The notes under the pieces are model-generated. The model was not told where the DNA came from. It worked only from the letters and a program-made list of their open reading frames with translations, and did not search any database. Shown here piece by piece: positions 1-6,108 of a DNA stretch of 10,204 nucleotides (position 1 is the stretch's first letter; every line of letters begins with the position of its first letter). The DNA is from JBKJML01 sp046596415 (GTDB lineage Bacteria > Actinomycetota > Thermoleophilia > Gaiellales > Gaiellaceae). The stretch spans positions 1 to 10,204 of the forward strand of contig JBKJML010000022.1 of NCBI GenBank assembly GCA_046596415.1, given 5' to 3'. Made by a program: the position numbers and the translations under genes.

Positions 1-554
1 GGGAAGCGGCGGCGCAGGGTGGAGATGATCTCCGACGTCTCGTCGACCGAAAGTGTGGTCTGGGTGATGTAGGCGATCTTCGTGTCTGCCGGCAGGTCCA
101 GCGCCTCGGCCTCGGCCACATCCTGAACGAGCACGGTCGCGTCGGGCGCCTCACCCATCGTGCCCACGACCTCCTCGTGGCCAGCGTGGCCGATCAGCAC
201 CACCGTGTAACCGGCGGCGGCGTACCGCTTTGCCTGCACGTGCACCTTGGTGACGAGCGGGCAGGTCGCGTCGATCGTGTTGAGGCCGCGCGCCGCACTG
301 TGCTCGTGCACCGACGGGGCGACGCCGTGCGCCGAGAAGACGATCGTCGAGCCTTCTGGCGCCTCGGACTCGTCCTCGACGAAGATCGCGCCACGCGCCT
401 CGAGATCTCGCACGACATGGATGTTGTGAACGATCTGCTTGCGCACGTAGACCGGCGGCCCGTAGTGGTCGAGCGCGAGCTCGACCGTCTCGACGGCGCG
501 TTCGACCCCGGCGCAGTAGCCGCGGGGCGAAGCGAGCAGCACACGTTCGACCAT
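1..554 (-). CDS. ispH: 4-hydroxy-3-methylbut-2-enyl diphosphate reductase (IspH/LytB), 3' end outside window
   Basis: IspH catalyses the last step of the MEP isoprenoid pathway, reducing HMBPP to IPP and DMAPP with a [4Fe-4S] cluster in the cytoplasm. About 184 residues are visible; the family usually has 300-330. Numbered from the chosen start, the N-terminal PRGYCAGVERAV carries the first cluster cysteine (C14), QIVHN carries H43, SAHGV carries H76, DATCPLV carries the second cysteine (C98), and GHAGHEEVVGT carries H126 and E128. TQTTLSVDET follows. All match family landmarks. The third cluster cysteine would lie beyond the left edge. An ATG at 561-563 is also possible, but it overlaps a TACCAT -10 hexamer that lies 7 bp before the ATG at 552-554, so I chose the latter; this also fits the short N-terminus of the E. 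coli protein. Divergent from the histidine kinase. Family identification is firm; the start is an inference. Confidence 0.96.
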   Translation of the reverse strand, partial: MVERVLLASPRGYCAGVERAVETVELALDHYGPPVYVRKQIVHNIHVVRDLEARGAIFVEDESEAPEGSTIVFSAHGVAPSVHEHSAARGLNTIDATCPLVTKVHVQAKRYAAAGYTVVLIGHAGHEEVVGTMGEAPDATVLVQDVAEAEALDLPADTKIAYITQTTLSVDETSEIISTLRRRF

Positions 555-561
555 CGCGGTC

Positions 562-567
562 ATGGTA
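562..567 (-). promoter_or_regulatory. Candidate -10 hexamer of ispH
   Basis: TACCAT on the minus strand, 7 bp before the ATG at 552-554. It overlaps the alternative ATG at 561-563. No Shine-Dalgarno precedes either ATG and no clear -35 is visible. A transcript starting 6-7 bp downstream would be leaderless. Inferred from the shared TANNNT pattern in this window. Confidence 0.45.
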
Positions 568-702
568 GTGGGAAGGGCCCGACGCACGGGGGGTCGTCGC
601 GCCGGGCCGTTCCACGTGTGCTCGCCGCCACGGTTCGCACCGCCCAGTGGGCGAGAAGCTAGCGCCTGTGGCAATCGTTGCCGATAGCCCTAACGGCCCA
701 GC

Positions 703-731
703 TTTCAAAGGTGGACGGCGCGCCGTATCAT
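703..731 (+). promoter_or_regulatory. Candidate promoter of the histidine kinase gene
   Basis: TTTCAA (703-708, weak -35) and TATCAT (726-731, good -10) are separated by 17 bp. The -10 ends 11 bp before the GTG at 743, predicting a leader of only a few nucleotides. There is no Shine-Dalgarno at a usable distance. The rest of the 188-bp gap between ispH and this gene shows only a short hairpin, GGCAA-TCG-TTGCC, at 670-682. Confidence 0.45.
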
Positions 732-742
732 CGAGACCGCCA

Positions 743-3172
743 GTGAATCCTCAGACCCAGGCGGTGCTGTTCAACGCGGTGCCGTTGCTCGTCCTCGCGG
801 CCCTGTACTTTTCGGTGACGGCCGCGCTCGCGCCGGCGCTGTGGCGGGAGCGCAGCAGGGCTCGCGGCACGGACGCGGCGACGGTGCTCGTGTTCCCATG
901 TGTCGGCGTCGCCGCGGCGCTGGTCGGCGTTCTCGTTCTGTCGACGCGCGCGCCGCTTGCCGGGCACCTGTGGGTGTCGTTCGCGGCGACGCTCGTCGCG
1001 CTCGTGCCGGGCTGCGTGTTCGTGGTCGCCCGTTTCGACAGGCGTGACGCCCAGGCTCTCGACACATTCGCCGACCTCGCGCCGGGCCTCGTCCGGAATG
1101 CCGAGGCGTACGAGGACAGCCTTCGCCAGGCGCAGGTGCAGAGTGGCTTTTACCGGATCGCCTCCGTGCTCGGTTCTCCCCTGTCGGCGCAGGCGACGCT
1201 CGATGCGATCGCCCAGGCGGCGGCCGAAGCGTTGGGCGGCGAGTCGGCCGCCGTGCTGCGGCCGCGCGGTGCCCGGCTTGAGATCGCCGGCGTGCACGCG
1301 CTGCCGGCCGCCGTGCGTGAGTTCCTCGCGGCGGACAGCGACGCGCTCGACGCCTTCACGGTGGCGGCCCGGGACGGACGGGTGCTCGCGTCGCGCGCCG
1401 CCCAGGAGGACGATCGGTTCGGGACGCCCTTCGCCGTCGCGGCGAAGGAAGCCGGTTGCCGTTCTCTCCTCGCCGTGCCCGTCGAGGACACGCGGGGTGG
1501 CGAGGACGGGCTCGTGCTCGTCCTGTTCGCGCAGGAGCGCACCTTCCGCGACGAGGACCTGGAGCTCGCACGCCAACTGGCCGGGGCGGCCAGCGGCGCG
1601 CTGGAGCGGAGCGAGCTGTTCGAGCTCGAGCGCCGCTCGCGTGCGCTGGCGCAGCAGCTCGCGAAGGCCGGTCAGGAGCTGGCGGCCGAGCTCGACCCGG
1701 CGGCGGTGCTGGACGCAGCGGTGGAGCTGGCGCCGCAGCTGCTAGGTGCTGCGGCGGCCTCGATCCGCTCGCTCGAGGGCGACGAGCTCGTGGTCGTCTC
1801 CGCGACCGGAATGGGGGCGGAGCAGGCGATCGCTGCGCGCTCGTCGTCGACCGCGTGGCTCGTCGGCGACATCGTCCAGACGCGAACGCCGGTCGCGGTC
1901 GCCGACACGTCTCTCGACGGCAGGATGGTGGCTGCCGACCCGATGCTTGCGGCGGGCTACGGGGCCTATCTCGGCGTGCCGGTGCTGGAGCCGGACGGGG
2001 CGATCCACGGGATTCTCGCCGTGTACGACGTCGAGCCACGTGTCTGGCGCGAGGAGGAGGTCGACGCGCTTCGCGCGCTCGCCGCAAGCGCGGCAGGGTC
2101 GCGCGCGAACGCCGATCTTTATCAGCGGGTCGCGCTCGAGAAGGAACGGAGCGTCGCGATTCTCGCGAACGTTGCCGATGGGATCGTCGCCGTCGATCGT
2201 GAGGGTTTCGTGGTGCTCTGGAACGCGGCCGCCGAGCACATCACCGGCGTCCCGCAACCGGAAGCGCTCGGCCTGCCGCCGGCGCAAGTGCTCGGCCGCT
2301 CGCTCGAAGGTGGGGCAACCCAGGCCGGCGGCAGCCGCCTCGTCTCGATTCGGCGTGGCGGCGAGGATGTGTGGCTGTCGCTGAGCGAGGCCGTGATGAC
2401 CGACCCGGCAGGAGGCGTTGCCGGGCGCATCTTCGCGTTCCGCGATATCTCCGACGAGCGCGCGGTCGAGCAGATGAAATCCGATTTCGTCTCGACCGTC
2501 TCGCACGAGCTGCGGACGCCGCTCACCTCGATCTACGGGTTTGCCGAAACGTTGCTCCGCCAGGATGTCCTCTTCGGCGAGGCGGAACGCGAGACGTTCC
2601 TGCGCTACATCGCGTCCGAGTCGGAGCGGCTGACCGCGATCGTCGACCGGCTACTTTCGGTTGCGCAGCTCGACACGGGCGAGATGACGGTGCAGCTGGC
2701 GGCGACGGACGTCGCCGAGGTGGTCGCCGAGGCCGTCCGCGACGTCGAGGCGGCGCACGGCCGCAACGGCCACACCGTCGTCCTGTCGCTCGCAGACGGG
2801 CCGCTAGCCGCGGAGGCCGACGCCGGCAAGCTCGTGCAGGTGCTCTCACACCTGCTCGACAACGCGATCCGGTACTCGCCGGACGGCGGCACCGTCACCG
2901 TGGCCGCGAGACTCATCCCGGGTGCGGTCGAGGTCGCGGTCGAGGATGAGGGGCTTGGCATCCCGCGGGCCGAGCACGAGCGTATCTTCCGCAAGTTCTA
3001 CCGAGGCGAGAGCGCCTCCCGGATCAGCGGCGCCGGGTCGACGGGGCTCGGGTTGTTCATCGCAGAGGGGCTCGTGAACGCTATGGGCGGCAGGATCTGG
3101 GTCGACTCGGCGGAAGGTGGGGGCTCGCGCTTCGTCGTCGAGCTTCCGGCGGCCATTGCGGTTGAGACATGA
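743..3172 (+). CDS. Membrane sensor histidine kinase with two GAF domains and a PAS domain
   Basis: Predicted 809-residue sensor kinase. Three hydrophobic segments (about 8-30, 46-67, 74-96) form an N-terminal membrane anchor with almost no external domain, so sensing is probably cytoplasmic or intramembrane. Two GAF-like domains follow (about 137-292 and 314-453), then a PAS domain (about 470-568, containing WNAAAEHITGV). The HisKA dimerisation segment holds the phosphoacceptor H588 in VSHELRTPLTS. The HATPase_c domain shows the N box (DNAIRYSPDGG, N707), G1 (DEGLGI, D735) and G2 (STGLGLF, T767). All catalytic boxes look intact. The frame is open upstream to a GTG at 647, but those 32 extra residues are polar and lack a start signal; GTG 743 follows a -10 hexamer and begins just before TM1. 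The downstream receiver gene is the likely partner. The signal sensed is unknown. Domain borders were judged by eye. Confidence 0.93.
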   Translation: MNPQTQAVLFNAVPLLVLAALYFSVTAALAPALWRERSRARGTDAATVLVFPCVGVAAALVGVLVLSTRAPLAGHLWVSFAATLVALVPGCVFVVARFDRRDAQALDTFADLAPGLVRNAEAYEDSLRQAQVQSGFYRIASVLGSPLSAQATLDAIAQAAAEALGGESAAVLRPRGARLEIAGVHALPAAVREFLAADSDALDAFTVAARDGRVLASRAAQEDDRFGTPFAVAAKEAGCRSLLAVPVEDTRGGEDGLVLVLFAQERTFRDEDLELARQLAGAASGALERSELFELERRSRALAQQLAKAGQELAAELDPAAVLDAAVELAPQLLGAAAASIRSLEGDELVVVSATGMGAEQAIAARSSSTAWLVGDIVQTRTPVAVADTSLDGRMVAADPMLAAGYGAYLGVPVLEPDGAIHGILAVYDVEPRVWREEEVDALRALAASAAGSRANADLYQRVALEKERSVAILANVADGIVAVDREGFVVLWNAAAEHITGVPQPEALGLPPAQVLGRSLEGGATQAGGSRLVSIRRGGEDVWLSLSEAVMTDPAGGVAGRIFAFRDISDERAVEQMKSDFVSTVSHELRTPLTSIYGFAETLLRQDVLFGEAERETFLRYIASESERLTAIVDRLLSVAQLDTGEMTVQLAATDVAEVVAEAVRDVEAAHGRNGHTVVLSLADGPLAAEADAGKLVQVLSHLLDNAIRYSPDGGTVTVAARLIPGAVEVAVEDEGLGIPRAEHERIFRKFYRGESASRISGAGSTGLGLFIAEGLVNAMGGRIWVDSAEGGGSRFVVELPAAIAVET

Positions 3173-3206
3173 CCGACGGGGGTACGAGCTTGCAAGGTTT
3201 GCTGAC

Positions 3207-3641
3207 GTGACGAGGGTTCTCGTAATCGACGACGAGGCGCCGATTCGCCTCCTGTGCCGTGTCAATCTCGAGGCGGAGGGCATGAGCGTGCTCGAGGCGA
3301 GCGACGGCCCGACCGGCTTGGAGCGAGCCCGCGCCGAGTTACCGGACATCGTGCTGCTCGACGTGATGATGCCCGGCCTCGACGGCTGGGGCGTCGCCGA
3401 AGAGCTGCTCGACGACGCGAGTACCGCCGAGATCCCGATCATCTTCCTGACTGCACGGGCCGAGTTCCGCGATCGCGCCCGTGGCCTCGACATCGGCGGC
3501 GTCGACTACGTGACGAAGCCGTTCAACCCGGTCGAGCTGGCACCGCTCGTGCGCGCGCTGCTCGACCGTCTCGGCCGGGGCGAACGGGACGACCTCCGAC
3601 GCGAGAAGCTGACGGAACTCCGCTCCTTGATGGACGGCTAG
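3207..3641 (+). CDS. Single-domain response regulator (receiver only)
   Basis: The 144-residue protein is essentially one receiver domain: the acidic pair D8-D9 in VLVIDDE, phosphoacceptor D52 in VLLDVMMPG, T82 in IIFLTAR and K104 in YVTKPF. No DNA-binding or enzymatic output domain follows, only about 20 charged residues that could be helical. Such proteins act by protein contact or as a relay, as CheY or Spo0F do; which applies here is unknown. It starts 34 nt after the kinase stop on the same strand, so co-transcription and pairing with that kinase are likely. The GTG at 3207 is preceded by AAGG (3194-3197) nine bases away, one of the few Shine-Dalgarno-like sites in the window, as expected for an internal operon gene. 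The frame extends upstream into the kinase gene, but MTRVLVIDDE is the normal receiver N-terminus. It converges on the CAP gene with 6 nt between stop codons. Confidence 0.92.
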   Translation: MTRVLVIDDEAPIRLLCRVNLEAEGMSVLEASDGPTGLERARAELPDIVLLDVMMPGLDGWGVAEELLDDASTAEIPIIFLTARAEFRDRARGLDIGGVDYVTKPFNPVELAPLVRALLDRLGRGERDDLRREKLTELRSLMDG

Positions 3642-3647
3642 GAGACG

Positions 3648-4127
3648 CTAGAAGCCGGCGAAGTCCGCCGTCACGACGGTGGCGCCCCGGTGGCCTGCGA
3701 ACGTCCCCACGGCTGTGCCGACTCCGATCCGGCTGAAGCCGGGTCGAAGCAGGTTCGCGCGATGGGCGGGGCTCGCAAGCCAGCCCCTGACGATTGTGCG
3801 GGCGGTCGCGCGGCTTCCGGCTCCCCAGGCGAGGTTCTCGCCGAATCTGGGGCCGCGAGCGCCGGACGACGCGATCCGCGCCGCGAGGTTGCCGTGGGTG
3901 AGCGCGTCACGCCGTAGGAGGGTGCCCGAATGGGAGCGGGCGGAACGAGCCAGCGAGCTGTCGGCGCGAAGCGCTCGCAGGCCGTGCGCGGCGCGGGTGG
4001 CGTTCACAGCTTGCAGAAGCGCCGACTCGGAAGCGGCGGTGGTCGCTGTCGAGGCGCCGGCCGGAGCGGCGACGGCGAGTACGAGCAAACCTGCGCAAAA
4101 ACCAGTATGGATATGCTTTGAAATCAA
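3648..4127 (-). CDS. Small secreted CAP-domain (SCP/PR-1-like) protein
   Basis: A 159-residue protein from a TTG start. An N-terminal signal peptide is likely: K4, then a hydrophobic core (about 9-21) ending APAGA-S, with cleavage near residue 25. The CAP domain fills the rest, with LLQAVNATRAAHGL, the paired histidines H66 and H78 (ARSHSG, LTHGN), RFGENLAWG (E97), GWLASPAHRANLL (H122) and SRIGVGT. H, H, E and H occupy the positions of the CAP cavity tetrad. Bacterial CAP proteins are extracellular; their biochemical role is mostly unresolved, so none is assigned. The short segment between the histidines and GEN makes it a compact member. The start is uncertain: the frame is open far upstream inside the permease gene, but only TTG 4127 or TTG 4130 gives a sensible signal peptide. 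No Shine-Dalgarno or TANNNT was found. A second CAP protein lies at 9298-9843. Confidence 0.85.
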   Translation of the reverse strand: MISKHIHTGFCAGLLVLAVAAPAGASTATTAASESALLQAVNATRAAHGLRALRADSSLARSARSHSGTLLRRDALTHGNLAARIASSGARGPRFGENLAWGAGSRATARTIVRGWLASPAHRANLLRPGFSRIGVGTAVGTFAGHRGATVVTADFAGF

Positions 4128-4164
4128 CAACTGAGCCCACGATCGCGCACGCGCGTCGGTGCGG

Positions 4165-4186
4165 CTATCCCTCGATCGGGGGATAG
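4165..4186. promoter_or_regulatory. 22-bp near-perfect dyad, operator-like
   Basis: Arms CTATCCC and GGGATAG flank a core containing CGATCG; only the pair 4172/4179 (T opposite G) breaks symmetry. It begins 3 bp beyond the stop codon of the permease gene and lies 37 bp before the TTG start of the CAP gene. In RNA the T/G pair would be a G-U wobble on the plus strand but an A-C mismatch on the minus strand. Both neighbouring genes are on the minus strand and there is no U tract, so a DNA operator controlling the CAP gene seems more likely than a terminator. Its binding protein is unknown. Confidence 0.45.
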
Positions 4187-4189
4187 TCG

Positions 4190-5137
4190 TTAGCGTGCTG
4201 TTTGGGCGAGCAGGATCCCGACGAGCACGATCCCACCGCCGAGCAACTGGGCAGCGCCGAACGACTCGCCGAGCCAGGCGAAGGCCACGAGTGAGGCTGC
4301 GACGGGCTCGAGCATCGCGACGATCCCGGTGCGGGTGGCCGAGATGTGACGTAATGCCGAGGCAACGAGGAAGAAGGTCACCATTGTTCCGACGACGACG
4401 ATGAGGAGCATCAGCAGCCAGACCGGCGCCTGCCGGGAGCCGAGGTTGCCGAGCAGGGAGACTTCGTCGCCGGTTCGTCCGAGTGGGAACCGCCAGAGCG
4501 GCTGAACGAACGCCCAGAAGAGCGACGCAAAGAGGAAGCCGAAGCAGGAGAGCGACGCAGGGCTGCGCGTTCGGACGCCGCGTTCGGCCAGCAGCATGTA
4601 GGCGGCTAGCGCCACCGCAGCCGCGAGCGCTGTCAGCACTCCGACCCCGTCGAGAGCAACGCCACTCCAGAGCTCGACGATCACCGCGAGCCCGACGATC
4701 GCGAGGGCGAGTGCCGCCCAGAGCCGCCGCTTGACGATCTCGTGGAACACGTAGCGCGCCCAGAGGGCGACGAGGAGTGGCCCGAGGTACTCGATCAGGA
4801 GTGCGATCCCGATCGGAAGGCGGTGGATCGAGAGGAAGTAGAGCCACTGGACGAGCGCGACCCCGAGCACGCCGTAGGCCACGAGCCAAGGCAGTTCGGC
4901 GCGCGTCAGCCGCAGCGAGCCGCGATCGAAGAGCGCGAGCACGAGCAGGAAGCCGAGGAACGCGCCGGTCGAGCGAACCTGGACGAGCTCGAGCGACGAG
5001 ATCCCCGATGCGAGGACAACCTTCGAAACGGTGCCGTTGACGGCGAACAGGAGCGCTGCGACCAGCACCATCGCGTACCCGACGAACGGCCGGCGCTCGC
5101 GTCCCTCCACCCCCGGTATGAACGGCGCGTCGACCAC
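4190..5137 (-). CDS. EamA/DMT-family membrane permease
   Basis: A 315-residue polytopic protein, the usual size for the drug/metabolite transporter superfamily. About ten hydrophobic segments form two EamA repeats. Repeat 1 (about 20-155) includes FAVNGTVSKVVLASG and IEYLGPLLVALWARYVF. Repeat 2 (about 165-310) includes LEPVAASLVAFAWLGE and a closing glycine-rich helix, GGGIVLVGILL. The proline after the LGP/LEP motif and the acidic residue at the end of the following helix (E291) are family marks. Members export or import small metabolites such as amino acids; the substrate cannot be told from sequence. The GTG start follows a TAGCCT hexamer by exactly 6 bp with no Shine-Dalgarno, so the mRNA is probably leaderless. 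tRNA-Gly lies upstream on the same strand, separated by a large hairpin. Confidence 0.92.
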   Translation of the reverse strand: MVDAPFIPGVEGRERRPFVGYAMVLVAALLFAVNGTVSKVVLASGISSLELVQVRSTGAFLGFLLVLALFDRGSLRLTRAELPWLVAYGVLGVALVQWLYFLSIHRLPIGIALLIEYLGPLLVALWARYVFHEIVKRRLWAALALAIVGLAVIVELWSGVALDGVGVLTALAAAVALAAYMLLAERGVRTRSPASLSCFGFLFASLFWAFVQPLWRFPLGRTGDEVSLLGNLGSRQAPVWLLMLLIVVVGTMVTFFLVASALRHISATRTGIVAMLEPVAASLVAFAWLGESFGAAQLLGGGIVLVGILLAQTAR

Positions 5138-5143
5138 CCGTCG

Positions 5144-5149
5144 AGGCTA
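5144..5149 (-). promoter_or_regulatory. Candidate -10 hexamer of the EamA permease gene
   Basis: TAGCCT on the minus strand with a 6-bp spacer (CGACGG) to the GTG start at 5137. No -35 resembling TTGACA at normal spacing. Predicts transcription starting at the first base of the start codon. Confidence 0.5.
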
Positions 5150-5202
5150 TCCGAGCCGACGGGAGTCTCTACCGAGAGGCGCCCTCCACCGGCAGGTGCT
5201 CG

Positions 5203-5268
5203 CTCGCTCTCCCGGCGGTTCGCTCGCAGTGCGCGGCTTTCGGGTGCCGCCGCGCCCGGGAGAGCGAG
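5203..5268 (-). terminator. Large hairpin immediately after tRNA-Gly
   Basis: Perfect 13-bp arms at 5203-5215 and 5256-5268 (plus-strand CTCGCTCTCCCGG and its complement) begin one base after the tRNA 3' end. Inside, GCGCGGC (5231-5237) pairs with GCCGCGC (5249-5255) around an 11-nt loop. No U tract follows. Position suggests a U-less terminator or a processing signal separating tRNA-Gly from the permease promoter. It has no strand-specific wobble to prove direction. Confidence 0.5.
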
Positions 5269-5339
5269 AGCGGGTGGAGGGAATCGAACCCTCGTAACTA
5301 GCTTGGAAGGCTAGGGCTCTACCATTGAGCTACACCCGC
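5269..5339 (-). tRNA. tRNA-Gly (anticodon TCC)
   Basis: A 71-nt cloverleaf. Acceptor GCGGGTG pairs with CACCCGC; D arm GCTC/GAGC; anticodon stem CTAGC/GCTAG with loop CTTCCAA giving TCC; T arm GAGGG-TTCGATT-CCCTC; discriminator T. CCA is not encoded. It reads GGA and GGG glycine codons. The 5' end lies 22 bp from the divergent ctaG-like start. Confidence 0.98.
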
Positions 5340-5349
5340 GAGGCGCCGG

Positions 5350-5356
5350 TAGCGTA
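5350..5356. promoter_or_regulatory. Overlapping divergent -10 elements (ctaG-like gene and tRNA-Gly)
   Basis: The plus strand reads TAGCGT (5350-5355), 6 bp before the GTG at 5362. The minus strand reads TACGCT (5356-5351), 11 bp before the tRNA-Gly 5' end at 5339. The 7-bp element TAGCGTA therefore supplies a TANNNT hexamer in both directions. Only 22 bp separate the two genes, so both promoters must use this interval. Promoter activity is inferred. Confidence 0.5.
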
Positions 5357-5361
5357 GCTCC

Positions 5362-6099
5362 GTGGATCCGTATGCGTGGTCGTGGGACCCCGACGCCCTC
5401 GCGGTCGTTGCGCTGCTTGCGATCGGGTACGCCGCCGCGTTCGGGCGCTACCGGCCGGCCGGCTGGCGCGTCGCCTGCTTTGTGCTCGGACTGGTGCTCC
5501 TACTCGCAGTGCTGGTCACGCCGCTTGACACGATCGCGCTTCAATTCCTGCTCTCGATCCATCTGCTCCAGAACGTCGTGCTGGCCGAGTGGGCGCCGGC
5601 GCTCGTGGTGCTCGGCGTCGCACCGTCGCTCGCGGCTCGTCTCGCCCGGCTGCCGCTCGCGCGTGCGTTGACGCGGCCGGTGGTGGCGTTGCCCCTGTGG
5701 CTCGGGAACTACTTCCTGTGGCATGCGCCGCCGCTCTACGACGCGGCGCTCCGCCACCCCTCGTCGCTGCTGCACCTCGAGCACGCGAGCTACTTCGGCA
5801 CCGGTGTCCTCTTCTGGTGGAGTGTCTTCCACGACCGTCCGCACGCTGCGAGCGCGCCGAGCCGGGTGCTCTACCTCGGTTTTGCATTTGTGCTCGGCAG
5901 CCCGCTCGGCTTGCTGCTTGCGCTGCTGCCCGAGCCTGTCTACGACTTCTACGCCGACGCGCCACGACTCTGGGAGATGTCGCGAATCGAGGATCAGCAG
6001 CTCGGAGGGATTGCGATGGCGACGGAGCAGGCCGTCGTTCTCTTCACGGTGGGTGCGTGGTTTTTCGTCCGCTTCTTGCGCGAGCAGGACGGGGAGTAG
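5362..6099 (+). CDS. ctaG: CtaG/caa3-type cytochrome c oxidase assembly protein
   Basis: A 245-residue integral membrane protein of the CtaG_caa3 family, linked in Bacillus to formation of active caa3 oxidase (probably copper handling); it is unrelated to proteobacterial CtaG/Cox11. About seven hydrophobic segments are visible. Characteristic conserved pieces are SIHLLQNVVL (H67), YFLWHAPPLYDAAL (H121), HLEHASYFGTGVLFWW (H138, H141) and a loop with DQQLGGIAMATEQ (211-223). The histidines in or near helices could bind copper, which is an inference. GTG start lies 6 bp after TAGCGT, without a Shine-Dalgarno, so the mRNA is probably leaderless. No oxidase subunit genes are in the window. The TAG stop codon is shared with the -10 hexamer of the next gene. 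The symbol is used in the Bacillus sense. Confidence 0.9.
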   Translation: MDPYAWSWDPDALAVVALLAIGYAAAFGRYRPAGWRVACFVLGLVLLLAVLVTPLDTIALQFLLSIHLLQNVVLAEWAPALVVLGVAPSLAARLARLPLARALTRPVVALPLWLGNYFLWHAPPLYDAALRHPSSLLHLEHASYFGTGVLFWWSVFHDRPHAASAPSRVLYLGFAFVLGSPLGLLLALLPEPVYDFYADAPRLWEMSRIEDQQLGGIAMATEQAVVLFTVGAWFFVRFLREQDGE

Positions 6100-6102
6100 G
6101 GT
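6097..6102 (+). promoter_or_regulatory. Candidate -10 hexamer of the SDR gene, overlapping the ctaG stop
   Basis: TAGGGT includes the TAG stop codon of the previous gene and ends 6 bp before the ATG at 6109. AGGG (6098-6101) inside it, 7 nt before the ATG, could also be a Shine-Dalgarno on read-through mRNA, so one element may serve both purposes. A weak TTGCGC lies at 6076-6081. Confidence 0.42.
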
Positions 6103-6108
6103 CGCCGA

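Noticed and set aside
1742..2506. 254-codon minus-strand frame inside the kinase gene
   Set aside because: The plus strand encodes clear GAF and PAS domains here; the antisense frame has no recognisable motif.
3648..4889. 413-codon minus-strand frame continuing from the CAP gene through the permease region
   Set aside because: Beyond the TTG near 4127 the frame is arginine-rich and lies inside the permease gene in another frame; it is open only because of high GC. Only the CAP part is real.
4742..5314. 190-codon plus-strand frame opposite the permease start
   Set aside because: Very rich in E, R, D and Q, antisense to conserved membrane segments, and running into the tRNA; a GC artefact.
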